Positions 40,435 through 50,117 are shown, numbered from the stretch's first letter. The stretch is DNA of 64,000 nucleotides from Shewanella yunxiaonensis (GCF_018223345.1 NZ_CP073587.1:2701001-2765000), one strand, 5' to 3'. Notes: generated by a model from the letters alone, not told the origin. A program made the numbers and translations.

Positions 40435-41521
40435 ACCAAACCTCTGGCAACGCCTGCATCTTGATTTACCGCTGTTGCTTGGACTGCTGGCACTGATGTG
40501 CTTCGGGCTGTTCGTGATTTATTCTGCCAGCGGCGAAGACCCGGGCATGCTCGAACGACAAATGGTTCGCATGGTGATCTCCTTAGGGTTAATGTTCGTT
40601 CTGGCGCAGATTAATCCGGAAGTCTATCGGCGTTGGGCACTACCGATTTACCTCACGGGCGTAGTATTTCTGCTGGCGGTGCACTTTTTTGGCGAGATCA
40701 ATAAAGGCGCGCAACGCTGGCTTAACCTTGGTTTTATGGAGTTTCAGCCATCCGAACTGATGAAACTCGCCTTTCCCATCACCATGGCCTGGTATATCAG
40801 TAAATTTCCACTGCCGCCCAAAAAGCGCTACCTGGCAGGTGCCGCAGTACTATTGGCCGTTCCTACGCTACTGATCGCTAAACAGCCAGACCTCGGGACA
40901 TCTATTCTGGTAGCAGCGTCCGGCATTTTCGTGCTGTTTCTTTCCGGGATGAGCTGGACGATTGTCGGCGGCGTTATCGCGGGCATTCTGGCATTTTTGC
41001 CGGTGTTATGGTTCTTCCTGATGCACGATTATCAACGCAACCGCGTGCTGACATTACTTAACCCTGAAGCCGATCCACTGGGCACCGGCTATCATATCAT
41101 CCAGTCGAAGATTGCCATTGGTTCCGGCGGTATCTGGGGCAAAGGCTGGCTGGATGGCACCCAATCGCAGTTGGAATTTTTACCCGAGCGCCATACTGAC
41201 TTTATCTTTGCGGTCATTGGTGAAGAATTTGGTTTAATTGGCAGTGTCTTTTTGCTGACACTATACCTTTACGTTATCGGGCGGGGATTGGTGATTGCCT
41301 CGCGCGCTCAAACCAGTTTTGCGCGATTATTGGCAGGCTCCATCACCCTCACATTTTTCGTTTATGTGTTTGTTAATATTGGGATGGTATCCGGTATCCT
41401 GCCGGTAGTCGGTGTGCCTTTACCGCTGATCAGTTATGGTGGTACGTCGATGCTGACTTTGCTGGCGGGTTTTGGCATCCTAATGAGTATTCACACTCAT
41501 CGACGCTTTATCGACAGATAG
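40421..41521 (+). CDS. mrdB: rod shape-determining peptidoglycan polymerase RodA
   Basis: A 366-residue SEDS-family glycosyltransferase that polymerises glycan strands in the elongasome together with PBP2. About ten hydrophobic segments are visible. The family signatures '[20 protein letters not shown]', '[20 protein letters not shown]' and '[19 protein letters not shown]' are present, and the catalytic Asp is expected in 'RHTDFIF'. The start was set at the ATG inside the end of mrdA, since earlier in-frame codons lie within conserved mrdA sequence. Confidence 0.96.
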   Translation: MHSHRPNLWQRLHLDLPLLLGLLALMCFGLFVIYSASGEDPGMLERQMVRMVISLGLMFVLAQINPEVYRRWALPIYLTGVVFLLAVHFFGEINKGAQRWLNLGFMEFQPSELMKLAFPITMAWYISKFPLPPKKRYLAGAAVLLAVPTLLIAKQPDLGTSILVAASGIFVLFLSGMSWTIVGGVIAGILAFLPVLWFFLMHDYQRNRVLTLLNPEADPLGTGYHIIQSKIAIGSGGIWGKGWLDGTQSQLEFLPERHTDFIFAVIGEEFGLIGSVFLLTLYLYVIGRGLVIASRAQTSFARLLAGSITLTFFVYVFVNIGMVSGILPVVGVPLPLISYGGTSMLTLLAGFGILMSIHTHRRFIDR

Positions 41522-41534
41522 GAATGCCGTTTTC

Positions 41535-42524
41535 ATGCCGATACCAAAACAGTTGTTCGCGCTGTTAATGATGGCCATCTCTCAGGTTGCCACGGCAGCC
41601 TCCACGCCGACGTTTGAACAACTGCAGCAACAATTTATCCAGCAACAACAAACGCAAGGTTTTAGTGCCAAAGAAACCGAGCAATTTCTGGCTTCCGCAC
41701 ATAAAAATCAGCAGGTACTGGATGCAATAGCTAAGCCCTGGGAAGCCAAACCTTGGTATCAGTATTATCCGCTATTTCTGACTGACAAAAGATTACAGGC
41801 AGGACTGGACTTCTGGCAGCAACACCAAGAGGCCGTGTCACGCGCCGCTAAAAAGTACCAGGTTGCTCCGGAAATCATTGTTTCAATCATTGGCATTGAG
41901 ACCTTTTACGGTCAATTTCTCGGCAATTATCCAGTCGTCGATGCACTCTATACGCTTGGTTTTTACTACCCACCACGTGCCGACTTTTTTCGCAGCGAAC
42001 TGGGAAAGCTGATGGTGTTGTTACGCAATGAGCAGCTGGACAGTCACACCTTGAACGGCTCTTATGCTGGCGCGATGGGTTATGGTCAGTTTATTCCTTC
42101 CAGCTATCTCGCCTACGCCGTGGATTTCGATGGTGATGGCAAACGCGACTTGGTCGATAGCCCGATTGATGCGATCGGCAGTGTCGCGAATTACTTTCAT
42201 CAGCATGGCTGGCAATTGGGAAAACCGGTAGCATTGCCGCTGAAGGTTGACGCAACCCCCGAGGCCCACGTGTGGCAACCGCAGGATAAACTCACACAGA
42301 CGGCTGCCGATATCTTGGCGCCGAATGTGGCATTAGCCGAGTCCAGAGATTTGGATATCGCTCAGCCCGCTATGTTAATTGAGCTGCAGCAGCCACAACA
42401 AAAAGAGTACTGGCTAGGCCTGAAAAATTTTTACGTCATCACACGTTACAATCGTAGTCCGCTGTACGCCATGGCGGTATATCAATTCAGCGAACAACTG
42501 AGGCAACACTATGCGGCGAAGTAA
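41535..42524 (+). CDS. mltB: membrane-bound lytic murein transglycosylase B
   Basis: A 329-residue lytic transglycosylase cleaving the MurNAc-GlcNAc bond to form 1,6-anhydro ends. A signal peptide covers about residues 1-21 ('FALLMMAISQVATAA'). No lipobox Cys is visible, so the protein may be soluble in the periplasm, like the Pseudomonas SltB forms. The catalytic Glu is in 'SIIGIETFYGQFLG', and 'GSYAGAMGYGQFIPSSYLAY' is the family signature. It sits between mrdB and rlpA and overlaps rlpA by 14 bp. Confidence 0.93.
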   Translation: MPIPKQLFALLMMAISQVATAASTPTFEQLQQQFIQQQQTQGFSAKETEQFLASAHKNQQVLDAIAKPWEAKPWYQYYPLFLTDKRLQAGLDFWQQHQEAVSRAAKKYQVAPEIIVSIIGIETFYGQFLGNYPVVDALYTLGFYYPPRADFFRSELGKLMVLLRNEQLDSHTLNGSYAGAMGYGQFIPSSYLAYAVDFDGDGKRDLVDSPIDAIGSVANYFHQHGWQLGKPVALPLKVDATPEAHVWQPQDKLTQTAADILAPNVALAESRDLDIAQPAMLIELQQPQQKEYWLGLKNFYVITRYNRSPLYAMAVYQFSEQLRQHYAAK

Positions 42525-43329
42525 TGGGTGGTTAGTACTAGGCCTTTTATTATTGTTAGGTGGCTGTGCCAGCGAGCCCGTCAATCGCAATGACGGTCGC
42601 TACAGCATGAAGGATGACCGGCCACCCGAAAATCCGCCGGATTTGTCGCAAGTAAAGGATGCCCAGCCACGTTACGAACCCTATAGTAAACAGGGCAACA
42701 AAGACTATGAAGTGTTGGGACAGTCTTATTCAGTGATGCCTTCCGGCAAAGGATTTGTGCAGGAGGGTTTGGCCTCCTGGTATGCGTCCAAATTTCACGG
42801 ACATTACACGTCAAACGGTGAACTTTATGACATGTACACCATGTCGGCTGCACATAAGACACTGCCCTTGCCCAGTTACGTCAGAGTCACGAATCTGGAC
42901 AATAACAAAAGCGTGATTGTGCGCGTCAATGACCGTGGGCCATTCCACTCCAATCGGGTAATCGACGTGTCCTATGCCGCTGCCTATAAACTCGGAATGC
43001 TGCAAACCGGCACCGCGCGAGTGCGCTTGGAAGTTATCTATAATGACAGCCCAGAACACCAAGCTGTCGCAGCCATTACCAGTGGCAAAGCGGTTTACTA
43101 TGTACAGATTGTTGCCGCCAGTTCTAAGGAAAAGCTGCAATCATTAGCTTCGGAATTGGAACAGAAATTTAATATACAAAGCCGTGTTACTGCCGCAGAT
43201 AACCTGTACCGTTTGCAGTTAGGCCCCATGGCCAATGAGGATCTGGCTAACCGTATGTTGGACACTATCCGTAATGGTGGTTATCCACAAAGTTACCTGG
43301 TAAGGGATCCCGCCTCACAAGGTGGTTAA
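42511..43329 (+). CDS. rlpA: septal-ring lytic transglycosylase RlpA
   Basis: A 272-residue outer-membrane lipoprotein. The signal ends 'LLLLGGCASE', giving lipidated Cys about residue 19. The central double-psi beta-barrel domain ('GLASWYASKFHGHYTSNGEL', then 'VNDRGPFHSNRVIDVS') holds the Asp/His active site. The C-terminal SPOR domain ('YYVQIVAASSKEKLQSLASE') binds denuded glycans. In Pseudomonas RlpA cleaves naked glycan strands at the septum. It is translationally coupled to mltB by overlap. Confidence 0.94.
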   Translation: MRRSNGWLVLGLLLLLGGCASEPVNRNDGRYSMKDDRPPENPPDLSQVKDAQPRYEPYSKQGNKDYEVLGQSYSVMPSGKGFVQEGLASWYASKFHGHYTSNGELYDMYTMSAAHKTLPLPSYVRVTNLDNNKSVIVRVNDRGPFHSNRVIDVSYAAAYKLGMLQTGTARVRLEVIYNDSPEHQAVAAITSGKAVYYVQIVAASSKEKLQSLASELEQKFNIQSRVTAADNLYRLQLGPMANEDLANRMLDTIRNGGYPQSYLVRDPASQGG

Positions 43330-43443
43330 TATTTGGCCGACTCTTGTTAAATTAAGGAACCTTAACTGATTTCACTGGTCGACAAATGATATACTCACTG
43401 CAATTAGGCAGTCCCACACCAACCATAAAAACGTATCCAGTCA

Positions 43444-44676
43444 ATGATGAATTTCGCAAAACAAACCGCAACAGCACTGTTCATGTTCACTGGCGTTGTC
43501 TCCGCAGGCGCGCTGGCTGACCCGGTATCTCCAACGCCGATCCCCAACAATCCTACTCCCGCGTTAACAGCCCCTCGGCCGATGGTGATCCCAGATGCGC
43601 CGGACGTGGCAGCCAAAGCATACGTGTTGATGGATTACAACTCCGGGCAGGTCATTGCAGAAAATAATGCCCATGAACAATTGGACCCAGCCAGTTTGAC
43701 CAAGATGATGACCAGCTATGTGATTGGTCAGGAAATCAAACGCGGTAACGTGTCACCTGATGACGAAGTTACCGTATCGCCAAATGCCTGGTCTAAAAAC
43801 TTCCCGGATTCCTCCAAGATGTTTATTGAGGTAGGTAAAAAGGTCAAAGTTTCTGATCTTAACCGGGGCATCATCATTCAGTCTGGTAACGATGCCTGTG
43901 TGGCAATGGCTGAACACATCGCCGGGACTGAAGGTGCATTCGTTGATCTGATGAACTCCTGGGCTAAGCAGTTGGGTATGAAAGACTCTCACTTTGAGAA
44001 TGCCCACGGCCTGCATGGAGAAAATCATAAAAGCACTGCGTATGATCTAGCACTGTTAGGTGCCGCCCTGATCCGGGATGTACCCAATGAATATAAAATC
44101 TATGACGAAAAATCGTTTACCTATAACGGCATCAAACAGTACAACCGCAATGGTTTATTGTGGGATAACAGTTTGCATGTAGACGGCATCAAAACCGGCC
44201 ATACATCAGAAGCGGGCTATAACCTGGTCGCTTCAGGAACCAAAGATGGTATGCGTCTGATTTCGGTCGTGTTGGGCACTAAGAGTGAAGCTGCGCGTAA
44301 GGCCGAAAGTAAAAAGCTGCTGGAGTTTGGTTTCCGCTTCTTTGAAACCGTCACCCCTTACAAAGCAGGTGACAGTTTCGTCACCCAGAAAATTTGGTAT
44401 GGCGACAAGAGTACCGTCAATTTGGGCGTCGTTACCGACACGCCAATCACTATTGCGCGCGGCCAGGCCAAAAATCTCAAGGCCAATTTCGAACTGACTA
44501 AAGAATTAGTTGCCCCTATAGCTAAAGGCGAAACTGTCGGTCGTCTCTACTTCCAATTAAACGGTAAAGATATTGCGCAGTTTCCGCTGGTATCACTGGA
44601 AGAGGTGAAAGAAGGCAGCTGGTTTAGCAAACTGATTGATTACTTCAAACAGATGTTTGCCGGATGGTTTAACTGA
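43444..44676 (+). CDS. dacA: D-alanyl-D-alanine carboxypeptidase (PBP5/6 type)
   Basis: A 410-residue penicillin-binding protein that trims the terminal D-Ala from peptidoglycan stem peptides. A signal peptide ends near 'GALADPV'. The active-site motifs are SLTK (Ser84), SGN in 'IIQSGNDACVAM' and KTG in 'VDGIKTGHTSEAGYNLVASG'. The C-terminus 'WFSKLIDYFKQMFAGWFN' is the amphipathic membrane anchor. A Pro-rich segment (about residues 29-52) precedes the catalytic domain. It has its own promoter region, 114 bp after rlpA, and a strong terminator. Confidence 0.96.
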   Translation: MMNFAKQTATALFMFTGVVSAGALADPVSPTPIPNNPTPALTAPRPMVIPDAPDVAAKAYVLMDYNSGQVIAENNAHEQLDPASLTKMMTSYVIGQEIKRGNVSPDDEVTVSPNAWSKNFPDSSKMFIEVGKKVKVSDLNRGIIIQSGNDACVAMAEHIAGTEGAFVDLMNSWAKQLGMKDSHFENAHGLHGENHKSTAYDLALLGAALIRDVPNEYKIYDEKSFTYNGIKQYNRNGLLWDNSLHVDGIKTGHTSEAGYNLVASGTKDGMRLISVVLGTKSEAARKAESKKLLEFGFRFFETVTPYKAGDSFVTQKIWYGDKSTVNLGVVTDTPITIARGQAKNLKANFELTKELVAPIAKGETVGRLYFQLNGKDIAQFPLVSLEEVKEGSWFSKLIDYFKQMFAGWFN

Positions 44677-44687
44677 TGAAATGTTAA

Positions 44688-44712
44688 AAAGCCGCCTGAT
44701 GGCGGCTTTTTT
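44688..44712 (+). terminator. terminator of dacA
   Basis: AAAGCCGCC-TGAT-GGCGGCTTT is followed by TTT, 12 bp after the dacA stop. Confidence 0.9.
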
Positions 44713-44863
44713 CATAGATATCCCGTTGTTTGTTTTCGAGTAACAATCTCGGGATTAGATTTTACCACTGGTGGTTTTTTGCTATACTCCGCGGCCGCCT
44801 GCCACAATATCAATATGATCACTGGTCAAGCAGGCATTTTTGCTTGAATACAGGAAGCGTAAC

Positions 44864-46159
44864 ATGAAATTTGAATCCTATAGTTTTGCCCCAGAAATCA
44901 TTCGTGCGGTCAGCGAATGTGGTTATGAGAGCATGACCCCGATTCAGAAACTGGCAATTCCGCCCATCCGCCGTGGTCAGGATGTGCTCGCCAGTGCGCA
45001 AACTGGAACAGGTAAAACCGCTGCTTTTGTATTGCCGCTGTTACAACGTTTCTATGACAAACCTGCAGTCGCGCAGCCCGGCATTGCCCGCGCGTTGATC
45101 CTGGCACCGACCCGCGAACTGGTTGCGCAGGTCGCCGAGAATGCCAAAGCCTATAGCCGTTACTTAGAGACCCAAACCGTTGCATTGTTTGGCGGGGTAA
45201 AAACCACTGGCCAAGCCAACAAATTACGCCAAGGCGCCGAGCTCGTGGTCGCAACGCCTGGCCGCCTGTTGGAACATCTGCAAGCAGGCAATATTAATCT
45301 TTCGCAGGTCGAAGTGTTGGTGTTAGACGAAGCTGACCGCATGCTGGATATGGGCTTTATCAAAGATATTCAGAAAATCCTGCAAGCGACCAATAAGGAA
45401 CGACAGACACTGATGTTTTCTGCCACCTTTTCTGGTGGCGTAAGACAGTTAGCAGAGCAAACTCTGCGCCGTCCCAAGGTGTTGGCAGCCGATCGCCAAA
45501 ACACTACCGCCAACACTGTCAGCCAAGTGGTTTATCCGGTTGAGCAACGTCGTAAGCGCGAACTACTGGCAGAACTGATTGGCCGTAAAAACTGGCATCA
45601 GGTGTTGGTGTTTTCCGCAACACGCGAAGATGCAGACCAACTCGCCGATGAGCTAAACCGAGACGGGATCCCCACCGCTGCGGTTCACAGTGAAAAAGCG
45701 CATGGTAAACGGCGACGTTCGTTAAAGGAATTTACTGAAGGCAAAATCCGCGTGTTGGTGTCCACAGAAGTGGCCGCTCGCGGACTGGATATTCCCGATC
45801 TGGACTACGTGGTGAACTATGACATGCCATTCCTGGCTGAAGACTATGTTCACCGCATTGGCCGTACTGGCCGCGCGGGAAAATCAGGGGTAGCGATTTC
45901 GTTCGTTAGCCGCGAAGAGGAACGCATCCTCGCCGATATTGAGAAACTCATTGGTCAGCGCCTTAAACGCATCATGATGCCCGGCTATGAAGTCAGTAAT
46001 CGCGACGTGCTATTAAAGCAGCTGCAACGGCGCCGTTTTGGCAAACGCAAACCTGAGGAAAGCAGCGCATCAGAACAAGTTGCTGCAGAAAAATCGCTGT
46101 CGGGTCGTCGGGTTAAAGTCCGTGTGGGCGGTAGCCAGCAACAGAAAAAATTAAAATGA
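44864..46159 (+). CDS. DEAD-box RNA helicase (RhlE-like)
   Basis: A 431-residue ATP-dependent RNA helicase. The core motifs are the Q-motif region 'YESMTPIQKLAIPPI', motif I 'AQTGTGKTAAF', Ia 'APTRELVAQV', II 'VLDEADRMLDMGF', III 'FSATFSG' and VI 'HRIGRTGRAGKSG'. A short basic C-terminal tail ('RRRFGKRKPEESSASEQVAA') follows, as in RhlE-type helicases. The start at 44864 has AGGAAG eight bases upstream. It is monocistronic in appearance, between two oppositely placed neighbours. Which E. coli helicase it matches best is uncertain; ribosome assembly or cold adaptation is likely. Confidence 0.92.
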   Translation: MKFESYSFAPEIIRAVSECGYESMTPIQKLAIPPIRRGQDVLASAQTGTGKTAAFVLPLLQRFYDKPAVAQPGIARALILAPTRELVAQVAENAKAYSRYLETQTVALFGGVKTTGQANKLRQGAELVVATPGRLLEHLQAGNINLSQVEVLVLDEADRMLDMGFIKDIQKILQATNKERQTLMFSATFSGGVRQLAEQTLRRPKVLAADRQNTTANTVSQVVYPVEQRRKRELLAELIGRKNWHQVLVFSATREDADQLADELNRDGIPTAAVHSEKAHGKRRRSLKEFTEGKIRVLVSTEVAARGLDIPDLDYVVNYDMPFLAEDYVHRIGRTGRAGKSGVAISFVSREEERILADIEKLIGQRLKRIMMPGYEVSNRDVLLKQLQRRRFGKRKPEESSASEQVAAEKSLSGRRVKVRVGGSQQQKKLK

Positions 46160-46170
46160 GCCGTGGCGTG

Positions 46171-46785
46171 CTAGGATTCAAACGGGATCGCACGCCAAAT
46201 CACCCCGTCTTTCTGCAACAGTAACACTCGGGTACCGGCCTCAAACGCAACATCCTCTTCCTGAGGTTCAACCATAACGTAGTGAATACGCTGTTGATCA
46301 TCATGGACCAATGCCTCTGCCGGATTACCTTTAATCGCTTTCCCTAAGGTTAAAATGCCGATATTGCCACAAAGATTATCGGCGTCCTCATCTTCCCCAC
46401 GTTTCCACGCCAGTTGTTTCCCCAACAGATGACAACTGACAGATGTCAGAGCAAACGCTGGCCATACAGAAATTTCTTGGGGTAATAAGATATTGAACGA
46501 CAGCCAAGTGAGCAGGTTCAGCAGAAAGCCACCAATAGCAAAAGATATCAGCGCTAAAATGAACCACAAAAAAACGGGGAGACGATCGAGGCCCAACCAA
46601 GATGCGAGGGATGGCTCTTCGCCGATATCAACGCCTGAACTCTGCAATGCCAATGGCTCATCCATTAACATGCCCAGACTGCCTCCGGCTAACCGGGCCA
46701 TCGCTTCAATGACGCCAAGCATCACCACGACAGTCGCACAAACCATATAAGGCAGATTATCATTCGCCAGAATAAACTCCAGCAC
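46171..46785 (-). CDS. YqiJ-like membrane/OB-fold protein
   Basis: A 204-residue protein with two or three N-terminal hydrophobic segments ('MVCATVVVMLGVIEAMARL', 'VFLWFILALISFAIGGFLL'). A C-terminal beta-rich domain ('GNIGILTLGKAIKGNPAEAL', 'QRIHYVMVEPQEEDVAF') resembles E. coli YqiJ. The start is GTG at 46785, chosen because AAGGAGGA lies just upstream; an ATG nine codons earlier has no such site. In E. coli yqiJ precedes the flotillin gene yqiK, but no flotillin is adjacent here. A role in membrane microdomain organisation is inferred from that family association only. Confidence 0.72.
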   Translation of the reverse strand: MLEFILANDNLPYMVCATVVVMLGVIEAMARLAGGSLGMLMDEPLALQSSGVDIGEEPSLASWLGLDRLPVFLWFILALISFAIGGFLLNLLTWLSFNILLPQEISVWPAFALTSVSCHLLGKQLAWKRGEDEDADNLCGNIGILTLGKAIKGNPAEALVHDDQQRIHYVMVEPQEEDVAFEAGTRVLLLQKDGVIWRAIPFES

Positions 46786-46990
46786 GTTACTCCTCCTTGA
46801 GGCACACTGCATCCTGCAGTTGTCTCGCTGTTAATCCTTTAAATTCCCGTTACAGAGTCTAGTAATCTGGCGGATGATATGCCACCACCTTTGCGTGACT
46901 TTGCACAGAAAAAGCACAAAAAATGACAGTTGAGTAGCCGTGAGGACACAGCTAGCATAATGGTATTGAGCGATGTATTGAGTGGATGCC

Positions 46991-48487
46991 ATGAATACCC
47001 AACAGCCAGCGGCTTATGAACAGTTGCGCCAACATTTTCAGAAAATTTCACATTTTGAACATTTTGCGGCGTTAGGTGACTGGGATCAGGCGACAATGAT
47101 GCCCGCTGGCGGCAGCGATAGCCGTGCTGCCGCCATGGCCGAGCTCGCGGGTCATATTCATCAATTAAAAACCGCACCTAATCTGACCGACTGGCTGTCT
47201 GAAGCTGAGCAGCAACTTTCCGCATTAACGCTGCCACAACAAGCTAACCTGCGTGAAATGAAGCAGCAGTGGCGCCATGCCAGTTGTGTTCCGTCATCGC
47301 TCATTCAGGCAAAAACTGCTGCGGCCTACCAATGCGAACATCAATGGCGACAGCAGCGCCCCGCTAATGACTGGCAAGGTTTTAAAGCCAATCTGCAACC
47401 TTTGTTGCAATTAGTCAAAGAAGAAGCACAGGCGCGCGCTGACGCAGAGGGTGTGGCACCCTATGATGCTTTGCTAGCGCAATTTGAACCGGGGATGACA
47501 GCGGCAAGATTAGAACAAACACTGGGAAGCCTCAGAGATTGGATTCCCACCTTTATTCAGCAAATACACGAGCGGCAATTACCGGCAGTTGCTTCTAATG
47601 ACGCCCAGCGTTACCCCATTGCTCGCCAACAGGATTTGGGTAAAGAAGTGATGCATTTCCTTGGCTTCGATTTTCAGCAGGGACGATTGGATATCAGTGC
47701 ACATCCCTTCTGCGGTGGCGTGCCGGGAGATGTCAGACTGACAACACGTTACGACGAACAGAGCTTCCTTGGTGCTTTACTTGGCATTATTCATGAAACC
47801 GGCCATGCACGTTATGAATTAGGACTCCCGTTCGCCTGGCAAGGACAACCGGCGGGTTTGGCACGCTCCATGGGTATCCATGAAAGCCAGAGTTTGTTTT
47901 TTGAAATGCAACTAGCCGGCAGCCAAGCCTTTGTTGATAAAATCTATCCATTGTTAAAACGCCACTTATCCTGTCATCAAAGTGCAGCAGAGTTACATCA
48001 ACAAATGACTCAGGTACAACCGGGACTCATTAGGGTTGACGCCGATGAAGTCACCTATCCTTGCCACATCTTGCTGCGTTTCGAAGCTGAGCAGTCATTG
48101 ATTGACGGCTCTTTAGCCGTGTCTGATCTGCCAGAATTCTGGGATCAGCGGATGCAGCACTATCTGGGGCTCAGTACCAAGGATAATTATCGTGATGGCT
48201 GTATGCAGGATATTCATTGGGCTGTAGGCGAATTCGGTTACTTCCCCAGTTACACCTTAGGTGCGATGTATGCCGCGCAGTTTCGCTTTGCCATAGAAAA
48301 GCAGTTGGGGCCGCTGGATACATTGATCCAAAACGATAAATTGGCGAAGGTATTTGACTGGCTACAGCAGCATATCTGGTCTCAAGGTTCACTGCTCGAC
48401 ACAGATACGCTGGTGAGGCAAGCCACCGGAGAACCCTTGAATCCTCAATACTTAAGACGTCATTTACAACAACGTTATCTGCGTTAA
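46991..48487 (+). CDS. metallocarboxypeptidase, M32 (Taq) family
   Basis: A 498-residue cytosolic zinc carboxypeptidase of family M32, which removes C-terminal residues with broad specificity. The zinc motif HExxH is in 'IIHETGHARYELGLPF' (about residues 265-280), and 'HESQSLFFEMQLAGSQAF' supplies the third ligand region. 'RVDADEVTYPCHILLRFEAE' and 'LGAMYAAQFRFAIEK' are family signatures. I use the ATG at 46991; a GTG three codons upstream is equally open. It stands alone between yqiJ-like (minus) and a GNAT gene, and likely aids peptide turnover. Confidence 0.92.
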   Translation: MNTQQPAAYEQLRQHFQKISHFEHFAALGDWDQATMMPAGGSDSRAAAMAELAGHIHQLKTAPNLTDWLSEAEQQLSALTLPQQANLREMKQQWRHASCVPSSLIQAKTAAAYQCEHQWRQQRPANDWQGFKANLQPLLQLVKEEAQARADAEGVAPYDALLAQFEPGMTAARLEQTLGSLRDWIPTFIQQIHERQLPAVASNDAQRYPIARQQDLGKEVMHFLGFDFQQGRLDISAHPFCGGVPGDVRLTTRYDEQSFLGALLGIIHETGHARYELGLPFAWQGQPAGLARSMGIHESQSLFFEMQLAGSQAFVDKIYPLLKRHLSCHQSAAELHQQMTQVQPGLIRVDADEVTYPCHILLRFEAEQSLIDGSLAVSDLPEFWDQRMQHYLGLSTKDNYRDGCMQDIHWAVGEFGYFPSYTLGAMYAAQFRFAIEKQLGPLDTLIQNDKLAKVFDWLQQHIWSQGSLLDTDTLVRQATGEPLNPQYLRRHLQQRYLR

Positions 48488-48539
48488 TTAAGCCTATAAC
48501 CTGATATACTGATGGCACGTTTTGCTCAGGCTTTACATC

Positions 48540-49031
48540 ATGCTTATTCGTGCCATCAAACCCGGCGACTGGCCGCTAATTGCTGCCGTACAACAGCAGT
48601 GTTATCAGGATCTTGAACCAGAATCTTTAGCGGTATTGCAAAACAAGTGGCAGTTGTCACCTGAAAGCTGTTTCGTGATGGTGATAAGAGAACGAGTACA
48701 AGGTTACTGCCTCGCCCATCCGTGGCTGGATGGCATGCCACCAGAACTCGACCAGATCCTCGGCCCTTGCGATGCGCCGGACACCTTGTATCTGCATGAT
48801 ATCGCCGTCAGCTCAGAGGCCAGAGGCAATGGTTTTGCCACTCAGGCTTTCCGTCGACTGGTACAATTTGCATTGCAACAACAACTAGGTTCCGTGTCCT
48901 TGGTTGCGGTACAAGGCGCTGAGGACTACTGGCAAATGCTGGGATTTAGTCAAGCTACAGCTAAAAAGTCCCTTAGCAACTACCCTGAAAATGCCTGTTA
49001 TATGCGTTATAGCCTGTCTCGGACCATCTGA
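48540..49031 (+). CDS. GNAT-family N-acetyltransferase
   Basis: A 163-residue acetyltransferase of the GNAT superfamily. The acetyl-CoA-binding motif A is in 'LHDIAVSSEARGNGFATQAF' (about residues 85-104), preceded by beta-strand 'CFVMVIRERVQGYCLAHPWL' and followed by 'LVAVQGAEDYWQMLGFSQA'. The start at 48540 is chosen because the first residues 'MLIRAIKPGDW' fit the fold. Its stop directly abuts the start of the next gene, so the two are coupled. The acceptor substrate is unknown. Confidence 0.85.
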   Translation: MLIRAIKPGDWPLIAAVQQQCYQDLEPESLAVLQNKWQLSPESCFVMVIRERVQGYCLAHPWLDGMPPELDQILGPCDAPDTLYLHDIAVSSEARGNGFATQAFRRLVQFALQQQLGSVSLVAVQGAEDYWQMLGFSQATAKKSLSNYPENACYMRYSLSRTI

Positions 49032-49379
49032 ATGCAACCCACATTTATTACCATTGGCTTGCTGTGCCTCAGCAATATTTTCATGACATTTGCCTGGTAT
49101 GGACACCTGCGAATGCTGGGGACCAAACCCTGGATAATCGCTGCATTAGTCAGTTGGGGCATTGCCCTGTTTGAATATCTGTTACAAGTCCCGGCTAACC
49201 GTATCGGCTATACCGTTATGAGTGTCGGCCAGCTAAAAATTCTTCAGGAAGTCATTACCTTGAGCATTTTCGTACCATTCTCAGTGTTTTTTTTAAAAGA
49301 ACCACTGAAATTGGATTACCTGTGGGCTGGTCTATGTTTGCTGGGTGCGGTGTATTTCATCTTTCGCAGTAAATTCTGA
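49032..49379 (+). CDS. DUF486/DMT-like small membrane protein
   Basis: A 115-residue inner-membrane protein with four hydrophobic helices, of the DUF486 family. 'AWYGHLRMLGTKPWIIAALV', 'NRIGYTVMSVGQLKILQEVI' and 'FLKEPLKLDYLWAGLCLLGA' are characteristic and resemble half of a DMT transporter. It starts directly after the GNAT stop. The function is not established; small-multidrug-type transport as a dimer is possible. Confidence 0.85.
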   Translation: MQPTFITIGLLCLSNIFMTFAWYGHLRMLGTKPWIIAALVSWGIALFEYLLQVPANRIGYTVMSVGQLKILQEVITLSIFVPFSVFFLKEPLKLDYLWAGLCLLGAVYFIFRSKF

Positions 49380-49865
49380 TGATGAGATAATTCGTTATAG
49401 ACAAGCTGATGTGCTCAGTAGTTACGCTCAGGCAGAGTTCACAAATTACCTCTCGTTTTTTGATAAGGTTTTCACGTCAACAATCGCCCATCAATTCTTA
49501 AATTTCGATATTTTCCAGTTGCACAAACAACTTCTAACCTTAATCAACACACTGAAATTGGCCTTCTTCTGAAGAAGGCTTTTTTAATGCAAATCAAACC
49601 ACTGTCTTTCGCTTCGATTTACACCATAAAATGTCCGAACAGTTGACCATCACTCCATGTTATATTGCGCCCTCGATAACATGGGACTTTTACACAACAT
49701 ACATTTTGAGTTTGGTGTTCACATTGCTGCGACGAGACACGTTCAGCGATAAGATGAATATTTCGGCAACCCGTGGCTTTAAAATGGTAAACATCCCTGC
49801 TTTTGAACATCATCATTAAGCCCACAATGCGATTCATAAATAACTCAATGATCAGAGGAGCCTAA
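49380..49865 (+). other. 486-bp intergenic region with an isolated terminator
   Basis: No gene is recognised here. Short open frames (49631-49819 and others) lack ribosome-binding sites and family resemblance. A strong terminator-like palindrome at 49561-49585 lies 180 bp past the DUF486 stop, which leaves room for a long 3' UTR or a small RNA ending there. The region before 49866 holds AGAGGAG, the ribosome-binding site of the next gene. Confidence 0.5.
49561..49585 (+). terminator. isolated rho-independent terminator
   Basis: GCCTTCTTC and GAAGAAGGC form a near-perfect palindrome with a minimal loop, followed by TTTTTT. The closest upstream gene ends 180 bp before it. Confidence 0.75.
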
Positions 49866-50111
49866 ATGGCCAGATTGGTGACCTATACATTTCGCGGACA
49901 GCAGAAAACCATCAATTTTGCGTATGATAAATACCATGACGGTTTCGAGGCAGCAGCGGCAGCTGAGGGAGTGGACATCGGTGCTTTTCTCAGGATGGAA
50001 CAGCAAGTTGCCTTAACGGCGAAAGGCGGTGGTGCACTTAAAAACTTTCGGCAATCTGAATTTGCCCGAATGGGGTTCACCGAAGTGCGTTTATTAAAAA
50101 CTGAAGACTGA
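49866..50111 (+). CDS. small conserved protein, DUF2960-like
   Basis: An 81-residue basic protein, preceded by AGAGGAG six bases before its ATG. The sequence 'MARLVTYTFRGQQKTINFAY' followed by 'KYHDGFEAAAAAEGVDI' and 'GFTEVRLLKTED' resembles the DUF2960 family found in Shewanella and Vibrio; this is recalled, not searched. There is no signal or membrane segment. It lies six bases before the RDD-family gene and is likely co-transcribed with it. Confidence 0.65.
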   Translation: MARLVTYTFRGQQKTINFAYDKYHDGFEAAAAAEGVDIGAFLRMEQQVALTAKGGGALKNFRQSEFARMGFTEVRLLKTED

Positions 50112-50117
50112 GTTGAT

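Noticed and set aside
43352..43365. TTAAGGAACCTTAA palindrome before dacA
   Set aside because: It is short, AT-rich and has no linked regulator; it may be chance.
44763..44780. Short ACCAC/GTGGT stem followed by T-run before the DEAD-box gene
   Set aside because: The loop would have only two bases and no gene ends nearby.
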